Positions 8,461 through 17,839 are shown, numbered from the stretch's first letter. The stretch is 64,000 nucleotides of DNA from Lachnospiraceae bacterium MD329 (GCA_010206265.1 VIQV01000023.1:124001-188000), one strand, 5' to 3'. Numbers and translations: made by a program. Notes: generated by a model from the sequence alone, not told the origin.

Positions 8461-10437
8461 TTATTGTTCATTTACCTGCTTATATATCTTGTCAAACTCA
8501 TATGGTGTTAAATTATCGTCCCATATAAAGACTGCAACTGAACTCAGCTTTTCCTCGGGATTTACCGTTATATCTATATTTCCCGAATTCTTTAACTCCC
8601 ATATATGGAAGAAAACTCCGTCTGTGTTATACATTGCAATATACATTGTTTTTCCTGACGGAAATTCTGCGCTCGGCAGAGTTCCTGCCAAAATATGCTG
8701 TCCGTCTGTAAAACTGCTTATTTCTTCACCGCTGTCCTTATCTGCAAAGTATACAATAGATGACGCGATTGTAATTTCAAAATCTTTCGTTACTGAAACT
8801 TCGCCTTTTTCAATTGTAGCTGTCAAAGTTACTGTTGCAGGTTCTTCAACCTTTTGAGCAGTTGCATTAGCGCCATCAATTGCAATCAGGTCGCTTGTAC
8901 TGCTCCAGCTTATAGTTGTTTCGTTTTCACCTGCAATCGGAAGAATAAAATTGCCATATACCTTTTTTGCTATATCCAGTTTTTCAGCGGCGGCATTAAC
9001 GTCCTCTTCGTCATTTCCCGAAGGCGGAAGCGTAGGAGGAGTTTCGTTCTGCTGTACAACAAGCAACGGCGGATATGTTTCATTCTCACGTGAATAGAAA
9101 TATGCCTGAATTGATGGTCCAAACATACGGAAAGCGTATATTCCGTCCTTCTGCGATTTTACATAATCTGTTACGTCTATTGAAACATAGCGTGGGTCAT
9201 TTTCAGGTGCTGTATTTTCATCTGGTACCGCGTTTAATATGTCCTTATTTACAACCGTAGTACCAATCAAATCTCCTGTACCGTAGTTTGTATCAGCGTC
9301 TTTATTAAGTAATCCTAACTGTTCTCCGATTTGATAAGTAAATGTTTTCTCTCGCCACGATATTTTATCATTACCTGTAAGTCCCAGAACAGTAATACCA
9401 AAATTCCCTTCTTCTGTTAAAGCCTCCGGCTTTTTAATATCATACAAATACATTTTTAGATATACAGAATCATTTTCATTAACAACTAAATCAGGCTTGT
9501 TAAAACGCATAAAGTTCTGACGTCCGCTGCCATTTAAATAAATACAATGCTGTTCGTCAAAGTTTTTATCAGCATTTGCTGCCTGTGCATATGTATCTGC
9601 ATTGCTTGTTTCAGGGCTTGGCAGTGTTATAACAAAATCCTTCGTTACAGACTGTTCACCTACCGCAATTTCTGCAGTAAGTGTTACAGTCTTATCCTCC
9701 ACGCCTTCAGCAGGCAATGTTACTTTTGCGGATTCGCCTTCAATGGCAATAGCTGAGTCAGAAGATGACCAGCTTATTGGCATATCAAATTTTCCTATAA
9801 GAGGCAGAACAAAGTCTTTAGCGGCAACAGTTTTGATATTTATAGCACTAATCGCTGATTGAGCCTTTGCCGCGTCGCTATAATCAAAATTCAATGTAAA
9901 GTCTTTATATCTAAGCTGAGGATTTCCAGGTCCGATGAAATTAAATAAGTAATCTCCGTCTGTCTGTGATTTGATATAATCAGTTACATCAATAGATACT
10001 GCCTGTTTACCTTCGCCTGAAACCGAACCGATTAGATTTCCCGCGCTGAATATTGATGCATCATAAGTTGCTGTTGAGCCGTGAAGCTCTTTATTTTCTG
10101 CTATTCCATATATCTTTGTTGAAAAAGCTCCTTCTTCAAGGTAACTTTGTGACATATTCAGAGTTATTACAGGTGTATTTTCTATATATTCATCAACAGT
10201 ACCCTCAGTTACGCTAATTGAATCCTTACTGAATCGCACAAAGCCGTGAATTGAGCCGTAAGGGCGTATAACAGCATTTGCTGTGGTTGTGTATACACCG
10301 CTTTTAAGCGTTACAAACCAGCTGTCTGTCTTTTCAATTGATTTTGCGTCAGTATCTGCGAGTACAGGAATACTTATAATTCCTGATATTATAGACAGCG
10401 CCGCCAGTAAAGCTGTTGCTTTTTTTATAATTTTCAT
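8461..10437 (-). CDS. Exported protein with two CBM96-like and two atrophied-Ig modules
   Basis: 658 residues. A signal peptide ends near residue 28 (PVLA). Two CBM96/DNRLRE-like modules (about 35-190 and 285-465) are each followed by an atrophied-Ig module with the ISWSS motif (about 190-275 and 480-560). The C-terminal ~90 residues end in SSVAVFIWDDNL, a module also found at the end of the protein at 62031. There are no SLH repeats, no sortase motif and no recognisable catalytic site, so it is probably secreted or held by carbohydrate or protein contacts. It shares its module types with the SLH protein just downstream, suggesting duplication or a working pair. A polysaccharide-binding role is inferred. 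Confidence 0.75.
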   Translation of the reverse strand: MKIIKKATALLAALSIISGIISIPVLADTDAKSIEKTDSWFVTLKSGVYTTTANAVIRPYGSIHGFVRFSKDSISVTEGTVDEYIENTPVITLNMSQSYLEEGAFSTKIYGIAENKELHGSTATYDASIFSAGNLIGSVSGEGKQAVSIDVTDYIKSQTDGDYLFNFIGPGNPQLRYKDFTLNFDYSDAAKAQSAISAINIKTVAAKDFVLPLIGKFDMPISWSSSDSAIAIEGESAKVTLPAEGVEDKTVTLTAEIAVGEQSVTKDFVITLPSPETSNADTYAQAANADKNFDEQHCIYLNGSGRQNFMRFNKPDLVVNENDSVYLKMYLYDIKKPEALTEEGNFGITVLGLTGNDKISWREKTFTYQIGEQLGLLNKDADTNYGTGDLIGTTVVNKDILNAVPDENTAPENDPRYVSIDVTDYVKSQKDGIYAFRMFGPSIQAYFYSRENETYPPLLVVQQNETPPTLPPSGNDEEDVNAAAEKLDIAKKVYGNFILPIAGENETTISWSSTSDLIAIDGANATAQKVEEPATVTLTATIEKGEVSVTKDFEITIASSIVYFADKDSGEEISSFTDGQHILAGTLPSAEFPSGKTMYIAMYNTDGVFFHIWELKNSGNIDITVNPEEKLSSVAVFIWDDNLTPYEFDKIYKQVNEQ

Positions 10438-10502
10438 TGTTTATTCCTCCCCTTCTTTAACTTCATCTATTCCTTCAGTCACCGCATAAGACTTGGTGCA
10501 TA

Positions 10503-12116
10503 TTATTTTCCGATAGCTCGATTATATGCCTTCTGCATACTCTCCGTAACCTTGTCAATACCCATACTCTTTATTCTTTCAATCATTGTATCATAAGAAC
10601 TCATCGGTTCACGTCCGACAATGATTTTACTCTGCATTTCTGAAACATATGTGTTTATCTCATTTTTAAGGTTGTTTGCAAGCTCCAGTTCCTCCTGAGT
10701 ATATTTCAGTGTAGGCAGTGTTCTTGATGTGTTTCCTTCCTTCCATATATTGATTGCATTTTTCTGACTGCCTGTCATAAACTGGTTGAAATAGTGAATA
10801 CTCTGTTCCATTGCATAGTTGCCGGGAATTGCATATCTTGCCAGAGCCTCACCCATTGATAAGCCATTCGGATTAGCAGTTATTTCACTGCTGTAAACAG
10901 GCACACCATTGTCCAGATTATAGCTCTGTCCCTCTATTCCGAAATTAAACAGAAGGTGACCTTCTTCGCCATAAGCATAATCGCACCATTTTGCTGCAAG
11001 TTCAGGATTTTGACAATTAGGAGTAATTGCAATACCAATATTTATAACATTATCAATATACTTTGCAGGCATTGCGTAACCCTCTGAATTATTATCCTTT
11101 TTTAACCAAGGAACACCTACTATTGAAAAATCAGGATTTACAGATGACATTGCAGCTTCAAGTGTACCAAGAGTGCCTGCCGCTCTTCCGTACCATACAC
11201 CTGCCTGTTCATTAACTGCCTTTGACCTGAACTGTGTTGTGTCGCAGGTAAGATAATCTGCGTCAATAAGTCCTTCACTATACCACTTGGACATTGTTTC
11301 AAGAAATTCCTTGTACTCAGGCTGTACCCAACCGCATTTAACTTCACCGTTTTCCTGATAAAATGTATCAATACCAAACCAGTTCATTGCGTGGTCAGCA
11401 AACGGTAATTTTTTATCTGAAATAATAGGTATTTCATCCTGTTGTCCGTTTCCGTTAGGGTCCTGTTCTTTGAAGGCTTTTAAGACATTATACATATCTT
11501 CAACCGTTTGAGGAGTTTCTAAGTTCAGTTTGTCAAGCCAGTCTTGACGTATCTGGAATCCCTCAAAGACTCTTAGCTCTTCCTCAGGACGGATGAACGG
11601 ATAAAGATAAAGATGTTTATCAACATCTAACGCGTTATTAAGAATTGATGAATCATTCTTTAAAATGTTTAGAAAATTAGGGGAATTTTCCATTATCAGT
11701 TCGTCAAGCGGAATAATCTGACTGTCCATAGCGTACTTATAGGTTCCTCCAAGATTATCCCAGTTTGCAAGAATCATATCAGGCAATGTATTTGACGCAA
11801 ACATCAGGCTTAATTTTTCTTCCGATACAGTCTGATATTCAACTTCAACTCCCGTACGTCTTTCAAACTCCTTAAATGCCTCAATATCGCCAAGTCCGAA
11901 AGTCTGTCCTGCCGAGGTCACAGAAATTGTGGACGCCACTGTAAGTTTTACAGGCGTATCGCTTAACGGCAGCGTTACTTCCTGAGGATTAGCCGCTAAA
12001 AGCTTATTGACATCTCCCTCGCCTGCATTTTTACTGCCGCCTCCGCCGGAACAGCCTGTCATAGCGCTTACAAGCGCCGCGCATACTGCAATAGCAATAA
12101 CTTTTTTGATTTTCAT
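10503..12116 (-). CDS. Extracellular solute-binding lipoprotein of an oligosaccharide ABC importer (LplA-like)
   Basis: 537 residues. A lipoprotein signal peptide with lipobox SAMTGC puts the lipidated Cys at 22, followed by a Gly/Ser spacer. The rest is a family-1-like binding protein of the large LplA type used with LplB/YtcP permeases; internal landmarks are DPNGNGQQDEIP and the TPNCQNPELAAKWCDY segment. It would sit on the outer face of the membrane and deliver oligosaccharides to the two permeases encoded directly upstream. AAGGAGGT ribosome site. No ATPase gene is visible here, and in this family a shared MsmX-type ATPase usually serves. The substrate is unknown but probably uronic-acid oligomers, from the neighbouring GH88 and uxaC. 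Confidence 0.88.
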   Translation of the reverse strand: MKIKKVIAIAVCAALVSAMTGCSGGGGSKNAGEGDVNKLLAANPQEVTLPLSDTPVKLTVASTISVTSAGQTFGLGDIEAFKEFERRTGVEVEYQTVSEEKLSLMFASNTLPDMILANWDNLGGTYKYAMDSQIIPLDELIMENSPNFLNILKNDSSILNNALDVDKHLYLYPFIRPEEELRVFEGFQIRQDWLDKLNLETPQTVEDMYNVLKAFKEQDPNGNGQQDEIPIISDKKLPFADHAMNWFGIDTFYQENGEVKCGWVQPEYKEFLETMSKWYSEGLIDADYLTCDTTQFRSKAVNEQAGVWYGRAAGTLGTLEAAMSSVNPDFSIVGVPWLKKDNNSEGYAMPAKYIDNVINIGIAITPNCQNPELAAKWCDYAYGEEGHLLFNFGIEGQSYNLDNGVPVYSSEITANPNGLSMGEALARYAIPGNYAMEQSIHYFNQFMTGSQKNAINIWKEGNTSRTLPTLKYTQEELELANNLKNEINTYVSEMQSKIIVGREPMSSYDTMIERIKSMGIDKVTESMQKAYNRAIGK

Positions 12117-12152
12117 TGTGATTACCTCCTTAATTTTATATAATTTAATTTT

Positions 12153-13100
12153 TTATCCCTTGACAGCGCCTACCATTACACCCTTGACAAAGAATCTTTG
12201 TACGAATGGGTAAACAAATAATATAGGCAATGTCGCAACTACTATAGTTGCATATTTTATACTTTCCGCAATAGGCATTTTATCAGCGGCAAAATCCTGC
12301 TGAGCTGCACTAACTTCATTAAGAATAAGTATTTCTCTCAGGAAAATCTGTATAGGATATTTTGAACGGTCTGAAAGATATATCATTTCATTAAACCACG
12401 AGTTCCAGTGAGTAACAGCATAATAAAGAGCAAGTACAGCAATAATCGGACCTGACAGCGGAACCATTATTTCAAACAGGATTCGTATTTCACCTGCTCC
12501 GTCTATTCGCGCCGATTCTTCAAGCGACGCAGGAATTGTTGAAAAATATGTTCTTGCCATAATAAGATTATAGGTATTTACTGCTGTAACAAGAATTATT
12601 CCCCATCGTGAATCAAGCAAATTAAGCCCTTTCATCAGCATATATAGCGGTATCATACCACCGCTAATAAACATTGTTAATGTCACATATAAATTAAGAA
12701 ATCTTTTTAATGCCAGTTTCTGTCTTGAAAGCACATACGCTCCTATTATTGTCAGAAACAAATTTAAAAGTGTACCGACAATTACATAAAATAGTGTGTT
12801 CATATATCCGCTAAATATTTCGTGGTTTGCAAATACCGACTTATATGCCTCCATCTGGAATCCTTTAGGCCAGACCATAAATCCTCCTGCTGCCGCAAGT
12901 GCCGTAGGGTCGCTGATTGAGGCGACTACACAATAGAAAATCGGATAAAAACATATCAACGCTACAAACAGCATTACAATAGTATTCACTGAATCAAATG
13001 CAATATCTAACGGCGTAAGCTTTCTTTTCATAGGCTTATCTTTATTTTTGCGTATGCCGCGCTGCGGTTTTATTTCCGCAGCCGTAAATTCTTTTTTCAT
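12153..13100 (-). CDS. ABC sugar transporter permease, YtcP/LplC type
   Basis: 315 residues with six predicted membrane segments after a basic N-terminal tail. The permease EAA-loop is clear (EESARIDGAGEIRILFEI). The C-terminus PFVQRFFVKGVMVGAVKG is the standard ending of the YtcP/LplC/MalG branch. It forms a heterodimer with the LplB-type permease encoded 21 bases upstream, and receives substrate from the lipoprotein encoded 36 bases downstream. The ribosome site AAGGAAGG precedes the ATG. Confidence 0.9.
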   Translation of the reverse strand: MKKEFTAAEIKPQRGIRKNKDKPMKRKLTPLDIAFDSVNTIVMLFVALICFYPIFYCVVASISDPTALAAAGGFMVWPKGFQMEAYKSVFANHEIFSGYMNTLFYVIVGTLLNLFLTIIGAYVLSRQKLALKRFLNLYVTLTMFISGGMIPLYMLMKGLNLLDSRWGIILVTAVNTYNLIMARTYFSTIPASLEESARIDGAGEIRILFEIMVPLSGPIIAVLALYYAVTHWNSWFNEMIYLSDRSKYPIQIFLREILILNEVSAAQQDFAADKMPIAESIKYATIVVATLPILFVYPFVQRFFVKGVMVGAVKG

Positions 13101-13121
13101 AAGCTCAACCTTCCTTTCTTA

Positions 13122-14078
13122 CTACCATAGACTTGTTTCATTGACACGGCGGCTGAACCAGTTTGCCGCGCATAGTATTATAAGATTTACCACCATATTA
13201 AACAGGTTTACAGCCGTTGAATATCCATAATCCGGATATGTTCCAAAACCGAGCTTATACACATATGACGAAATAACCTCTGATTTTGCCAATACCAAAT
13301 CATTTGACATCAGAATAATTTTTTCATAACCAACCGACATAACCTTTCCAAGCTGCATTATAAACAATACCGTAATAGTAGGCATAATTTCCGAAAGCGT
13401 GATATGCCACATTTTACGGAATCGTCCTGCCCCGTCTATTTCTGCTGCCTCATATAAATCCTGACTTATTCCGCTTATTGCTGCAAGATAAATAATTGAA
13501 CCCCAGCCCACTTGCTGCCATATTCCAGATATAACGTATATCGGAGTGAAATAGTTTTCCTCCATCATAAACGCTATACGTTCAAGTCCCATAGATGCAC
13601 GTATATTATTGAAAATGCCGTCACGTGCAAGGAAATCAGTTAAAAGACCGATTGCTACAACAAGCGATATAAAGTGCGGAAGATATGTTATAGTCTGTAC
13701 AGTCTTTTTAAAGAATGTATTACGCACTTCATTAAGTAAAATCGCAAGTATAATAGGCGCAGGAAAGTTAAAAGCAATTGAACACAAACTTATTCTTATT
13801 GTGTTCCACAAAATTCTGCCAAAATTATAGCTTGAAAAGAATTTTATAAAATTATCAAATCCTATCCAATCACTTCCGAAAATACCAAGCGCGGGTGAAT
13901 ATCTCTTAAATGCCAGTAATATACCCCCAAGCGGTATGTATGCAAATATAAGATAATACAGAAATACCGGTATGAATAAAAAGTACAACGCACGTTCTCT
14001 GTATATCTGGTTACCCAGTTTTTTAAAACGTCCGTCTGTACGTTTTAAAGCTGCCGTTTTTGTAGTTCGTTTGCGCAC
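13122..14078 (-). CDS. ABC sugar transporter permease, LplB type
   Basis: 318 residues. The N-terminal Arg/Lys-rich stretch is followed by six predicted membrane helices starting with YFLFIPVFLYYLIFAYIPLG. The EAA loop YEAAEIDGAGRFRKMWHI is present. The ending ANWFSRRVNETSLW is the conserved tail of LplB-type polysaccharide permeases. The start is GTG at 14078 with AAGGAGG 9 bases before it. It is the partner of the YtcP-type permease directly downstream. Cytoplasmic membrane, oligosaccharide import. Confidence 0.9.
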   Translation of the reverse strand: MRKRTTKTAALKRTDGRFKKLGNQIYRERALYFLFIPVFLYYLIFAYIPLGGILLAFKRYSPALGIFGSDWIGFDNFIKFFSSYNFGRILWNTIRISLCSIAFNFPAPIILAILLNEVRNTFFKKTVQTITYLPHFISLVVAIGLLTDFLARDGIFNNIRASMGLERIAFMMEENYFTPIYVISGIWQQVGWGSIIYLAAISGISQDLYEAAEIDGAGRFRKMWHITLSEIMPTITVLFIMQLGKVMSVGYEKIILMSNDLVLAKSEVISSYVYKLGFGTYPDYGYSTAVNLFNMVVNLIILCAANWFSRRVNETSLW

Positions 14079-14094
14079 TGTCCTAATCCTCCTT

Positions 14095-16557
14095 CTAATT
14101 ATTGATTGTCACTATAAATTTAACATCGTCATTTTTAGAAAAAATGAAAGTGTTTGCCGTTCCGTATTCACCGGCAACTACAGAATCAATATTTCCTTTT
14201 TCAAATTTTTCAGCGTGTCTGTAATATTCAAAATAATTGCTGAAACCCTTGTTATCACTGTCAGGTACTTTTTCTTCCGAAACAGGTACGCAGCTTGTAA
14301 TTACCCTGCCGTCTATATTACATTTTATTTCATTTACAAGGTATTTCTTGAAGTTTGTCATAACGTCTTTATTAACTTCTGTTACAGATGAAAACAACTC
14401 TGTGTTCTTATAATCAGAATCGTCAAAATAAGCGTCGTTAAGCTCTGAAAAGTCCATAACCTGTCTTACAAGACCAATATCTCCGTTCCAGTTGCATACA
14501 AGCTCTATAACATCTCCGCTGCCAACCATAGACAATACATTAAACACACTTTGTCTGCTTGCAGCCATAAGAGTTACTCTTTCTCCGTCCATAAGTCCGT
14601 TTACTTCATATGTAGCTTCATCATCATCTGTAGTTGTCTGCCATACACTGTCAACAGCCATAAACTTAGATGATGAGCCAAAACCTGCCTCAACAGGCTT
14701 ATCGGGGTCAACCACTACAACTGCCGCCTGCACACGTCTAAGACGGTCGTCATAGCCGAAACCTTCTACCATATATTCTTCGTCGTTATCAAGCGCAAAG
14801 GTATTAAAATAGTCCTCTTTTTTGTTTGTGGAAGGTACGATAAATACCTTGCTTCTTCCTTTGTCACAAGCAAATGGAGTCAGTTTTTTATTTTCATAAT
14901 CCACAAAACCAAAATCATTTTCACAATAGGTTCTGTAACCTTTCGAGGCATAAGACTCTGCCAGTTCAACTACAGTCACATCACCTGCATTATTAAATTT
15001 CAGCGTAGCTACTGCACCTTCGCCAACTTCTGTACCGCCTGTTACTCTTACCCTATCCGAAAGACGATAGCTGTTAAACGTATTTCCGTCAAAAACTTCT
15101 ATATATTCGTTGTCACCACTGTCATCTGTATATTTTTGCCTTATGTATAAATAATTATCAAACTTTTTTCGTGCATAAAAGATTCTTCCCCATAAATCAG
15201 TGTAAAATGTACCCTCTGAACCCGTGATTAAGTCATATCTTCCGTCAATATACTGATACTTTTCAGAATTAACGCTTACCTCAGAATTTTTTTCATTCTT
15301 CGCAGACGCTGTACCGTCAAACGGAGGGTTTAGTCTGTATATGTTTACCTGCTCCATATTTTTGTCTGCTATGATTGAAATTGCGTCGCCTGATTTTATA
15401 TCATCAATGCTTATTTTTTCTCCGTCACTTCCGTAATATCTGCAAACAATATCAGCATTATCGGTTTGCAGTCTTTTTTTAGCATCTGTTCCGTATTCAA
15501 AGGCTATTTGCCCTTGTTTGGGATATACAGTTTCAACAACATAACTTTCTATATCTGTTATAACCGCAACGTCATACATATCGTCACCGTCGTTATCTAT
15601 CATCTTAACTCTAATGTCATCAGACAGCACTTCTTCCATTGTATCTATAGTAGGACGGTTGTTTAATACTACCTGTGGTGCGTCAGAAAGTTTTATTTTC
15701 TGATATCTGCTGCTTTCATCATTGCTGTAAAACAGCTTACCGTCTTCAATATACTTTTCCGTATTTTCATCAATATATACGGTACTGTTATCTCTGTGCA
15801 GTTCTATCCATTTAATAGTGTCTTCACTAACAAGAAATTTAACGTAACTGCCTATATATTCCGTAAGTTCATATTCACCAGTATTAAACTCGTCATTATT
15901 AATTCTAACCATTCCTTCTGCTGCACAATTTCCTATCAGCGCGCCTTCATCTGTAGCCTCAATAATTCCGATTTTATATTCTCCGTCATTCATTCCCAAC
16001 AGTATTTCTTCAAAAGTTTTACCAAACTTTCCGTCTGCACCGCAGGTTTGAACATCAAGTGCATTATGTATAATTGTATAAGCGTCAGAACGGGTTAATT
16101 TATCCTTATATCCTGTGTTTATCCCTTTATCCAGCTTTAACTCAATAGCCTGCTTATACCACGCCTCAAATGTGCTTGGAAGAACGTATCTGTAGCCAAG
16201 TGCAGCAGTTGTCATAGCCAACGCATATTCTGCCGTTACTTCTTTTTCAGGATCGACAGAATTGGAAAACGCCTTATACAGACCAATATTATCTGCTGTT
16301 CTTACATAACCGTCATACCAGTGTACTTCATTTTCCGTTGATATACCGCTGTCAGCAGCCATTGCGCGCAGTAACATTGCACTATATTCTGCAAATGTAA
16401 CAGTATTTTGAGTATCAACCTTTTCCGCTATTATTCCGAAATTCAGCATTTCTTCTTCAGGATTATCAGGCGATATCTTTGCTGATACTCCTGTAGCGCA
16501 TACAAGCAGTATAATAACTGTAAAAATTGCAGAAATCTTAAATTTCCTTTTCAGCAT
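14095..16557 (-). CDS. Large exported protein with N-terminal SLH-like repeats
   Basis: 820 residues with a signal peptide (1 to about 26, ending VSA). Residues about 30-180 look like degenerate S-layer homology repeats (TVTFAEYSAMLLRAM, then TAEYALAMTTAALGYRYV, then LTRSDAYTIIHNAL). The remaining ~640 residues are rich in short beta-strand patterns and acidic residues. I recognise no enzyme motif or named fold there. It is the second gene of the uronate operon, between the RraA-like gene and the permeases, with an AGGAGGG site. A cell-wall-bound role at the surface is likely; binding of polysaccharide is only inferred. Confidence 0.65.
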   Translation of the reverse strand: MLKRKFKISAIFTVIILLVCATGVSAKISPDNPEEEMLNFGIIAEKVDTQNTVTFAEYSAMLLRAMAADSGISTENEVHWYDGYVRTADNIGLYKAFSNSVDPEKEVTAEYALAMTTAALGYRYVLPSTFEAWYKQAIELKLDKGINTGYKDKLTRSDAYTIIHNALDVQTCGADGKFGKTFEEILLGMNDGEYKIGIIEATDEGALIGNCAAEGMVRINNDEFNTGEYELTEYIGSYVKFLVSEDTIKWIELHRDNSTVYIDENTEKYIEDGKLFYSNDESSRYQKIKLSDAPQVVLNNRPTIDTMEEVLSDDIRVKMIDNDGDDMYDVAVITDIESYVVETVYPKQGQIAFEYGTDAKKRLQTDNADIVCRYYGSDGEKISIDDIKSGDAISIIADKNMEQVNIYRLNPPFDGTASAKNEKNSEVSVNSEKYQYIDGRYDLITGSEGTFYTDLWGRIFYARKKFDNYLYIRQKYTDDSGDNEYIEVFDGNTFNSYRLSDRVRVTGGTEVGEGAVATLKFNNAGDVTVVELAESYASKGYRTYCENDFGFVDYENKKLTPFACDKGRSKVFIVPSTNKKEDYFNTFALDNDEEYMVEGFGYDDRLRRVQAAVVVVDPDKPVEAGFGSSSKFMAVDSVWQTTTDDDEATYEVNGLMDGERVTLMAASRQSVFNVLSMVGSGDVIELVCNWNGDIGLVRQVMDFSELNDAYFDDSDYKNTELFSSVTEVNKDVMTNFKKYLVNEIKCNIDGRVITSCVPVSEEKVPDSDNKGFSNYFEYYRHAEKFEKGNIDSVVAGEYGTANTFIFSKNDDVKFIVTINN

Positions 16558-16578
16558 ATTATTCCCTCCTATCTTACA

Positions 16579-17478
16579 TTACAATGCCGACTGCGTATCG
16601 TTTGGGTCACCCTCTCTTGCAAGCTTATATTCCTCAGACCAGTCAAGCCCTCTATAGCGTTCTGCACGTTCATCTGTTTTAATGAAATCCATAAGTAAAT
16701 CAAGCATTTCCTCTGTCCACGTATTTCTGTCAATCTGTGCGGTTGTAAATTTATTCTGCGTTATCATCTCAAAACCAAACATATCTTTCACCTGTGTTTT
16801 TGCTGCACCGTCCACAACTTCCGCAACAAGGTGCGACGGTATAAACAATACGCCCCCACAAGTACCAAATACAATATCACCCGGCAGAACCACTGCATTT
16901 CCGATTCGGGTTACGTCATTAAAGCTTGTCATTATAAACTCTCGTATAGGCGTGGGGTCAATTCCCCTGTAATATACCTGTGCGTCTATTTTCTGCATTT
17001 GCTCAACATCTCTGACACCGCCCCAGACAATTGCACCGCCTGTTTTAGTTTTATTTTTTAATGCGGTAGTAAGATTTCCTCCAAGGAATGTTCCCTTGTA
17101 TATCTTGTCATACATATCTATAACCGCAACATCGCCTTCTACCAGACTATCAATTACCCATTGATTATATGTACCTGTTCTGCCTTCTCTTTTTCCTGTT
17201 TCCAACGCAACCTCATTTAAGTCAGGACGCGTCGGTGCAAACGTAGCGGTCACAGCTCTTCCGACAAGCTTTCTGCCGTCGTCGTGCATTGTCAGTAACC
17301 TACCCTCAAACTGACTCTGATATCCTTTTACAAATATCGGTTTCCATACTTCCTCCAGTGTAAGTTCGTGGAGCGCCTTTAAATATCTGTCAGGAACCTT
17401 GGGACGTCCATCAGGTAAACGTTCTCCTTTCCATTTCGGTGTAAGCGCAATAATATTTTCTCTAACATTAAAATTCAT
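16579..17478 (-). CDS. RraA-family (HMG-aldolase-like) protein, first gene of the uronate operon
   Basis: 299 residues. The core matches the RraA/4-hydroxy-4-methyl-2-oxoglutarate aldolase family: GGNLTTALKN near 133-142 and GGAIVWGGVRD near 147-157, with the ligand-type pair Arg156-Asp157. The residue normally Asp in the G-x-V-x-DG-x-x-RD signature reads as Trp-Gly here. The protein is longer than ordinary RraA (about 160-230 residues), with extra N- and C-terminal segments. Family members with the aldolase residues cleave 2-keto acids to pyruvate. Leading a uronate operon, a pyruvate aldolase acting on a keto-deoxy sugar acid is a hypothesis, not a demonstrated role. GGGAGG site 6 bases before the ATG. 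Confidence 0.7.
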   Translation of the reverse strand: MNFNVRENIIALTPKWKGERLPDGRPKVPDRYLKALHELTLEEVWKPIFVKGYQSQFEGRLLTMHDDGRKLVGRAVTATFAPTRPDLNEVALETGKREGRTGTYNQWVIDSLVEGDVAVIDMYDKIYKGTFLGGNLTTALKNKTKTGGAIVWGGVRDVEQMQKIDAQVYYRGIDPTPIREFIMTSFNDVTRIGNAVVLPGDIVFGTCGGVLFIPSHLVAEVVDGAAKTQVKDMFGFEMITQNKFTTAQIDRNTWTEEMLDLLMDFIKTDERAERYRGLDWSEEYKLAREGDPNDTQSAL

Positions 17479-17535
17479 AATAACCTCCCACTAAAATTCA
17501 ACAGTTAATATCTACTTTTTTGTTCTTTTGACTAT

Positions 17536-17541
17536 ATTATA
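17536..17541 (-). promoter_or_regulatory. Possible -10 box for the uronate operon
   Basis: TATAAT (minus strand) with flanking GTG...ATAG lies 58 bases upstream of the RraA-like start. No good -35 hexamer sits at 16-18 bases, which would fit an activator-dependent promoter (inferred). No other gene-length sequence lies in the 234 bases between the operon and the tRNA. Confidence 0.35.
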
Positions 17542-17622
17542 CACTAAAAGCAATCAAAAAATCGTGCAAAATATTCAGTTGTTTCTCTACTATAATTCGA
17601 TTTTATGTGCAAATCATATAAT

Positions 17623-17645
17623 AAAAAAAAACGCCTTACAGGCGT
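17623..17645 (-). terminator. Rho-independent terminator, minus strand
   Basis: Minus-strand hairpin ACGCCT-gta-AGGCGT followed by a run of nine T. It would stop minus-strand transcripts coming from the tRNA region before the uronate operon promoter. Confidence 0.65.
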
Positions 17646-17712
17646 GCAAGTGTTTGTTTTACCCTAACTATTGACAATAATTTCATTATATGATATAATT
17701 TTTCTGTTGTGT

Positions 17713-17800
17713 GGAGAGGTGGCCGAGAGGTTGAAGGCGCAGCATTGGAAATGCTGTGATGTGAAAGCATCCGTGGGTTCGAATCCCATCCTTTCCTCCA
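17713..17800 (+). tRNA. tRNA-Ser (anticodon GGA)
   Basis: An 88-base class II tRNA. The acceptor stem GGAGAGG pairs with CCTTTCC (one G-U), the D-arm contains GGCCGAGAGGTTGAAGG, and the anticodon stem/loop gives TTGGAAA with anticodon GGA. A long variable arm (GATGTGAAAGCATC) is followed by the T-arm GTGGGTTCGAATCCCAT and an encoded CCA end. The discriminator base before CCA reads T, where serine tRNAs usually have G. A terminator hairpin follows immediately. Confidence 0.95.
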
Positions 17801-17803
17801 CGT

Positions 17804-17839
17804 CGCGGCAAGCCTTATGGCTTGTCGTGTTTTTATTTT
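17804..17839 (+). terminator. Terminator of tRNA-Ser
   Basis: Hairpin CGGCAAGCC-ttat-GGCTTGTCG followed by TGTTTTTATTTT, starting 5 bases after the encoded CCA. Confidence 0.85.
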
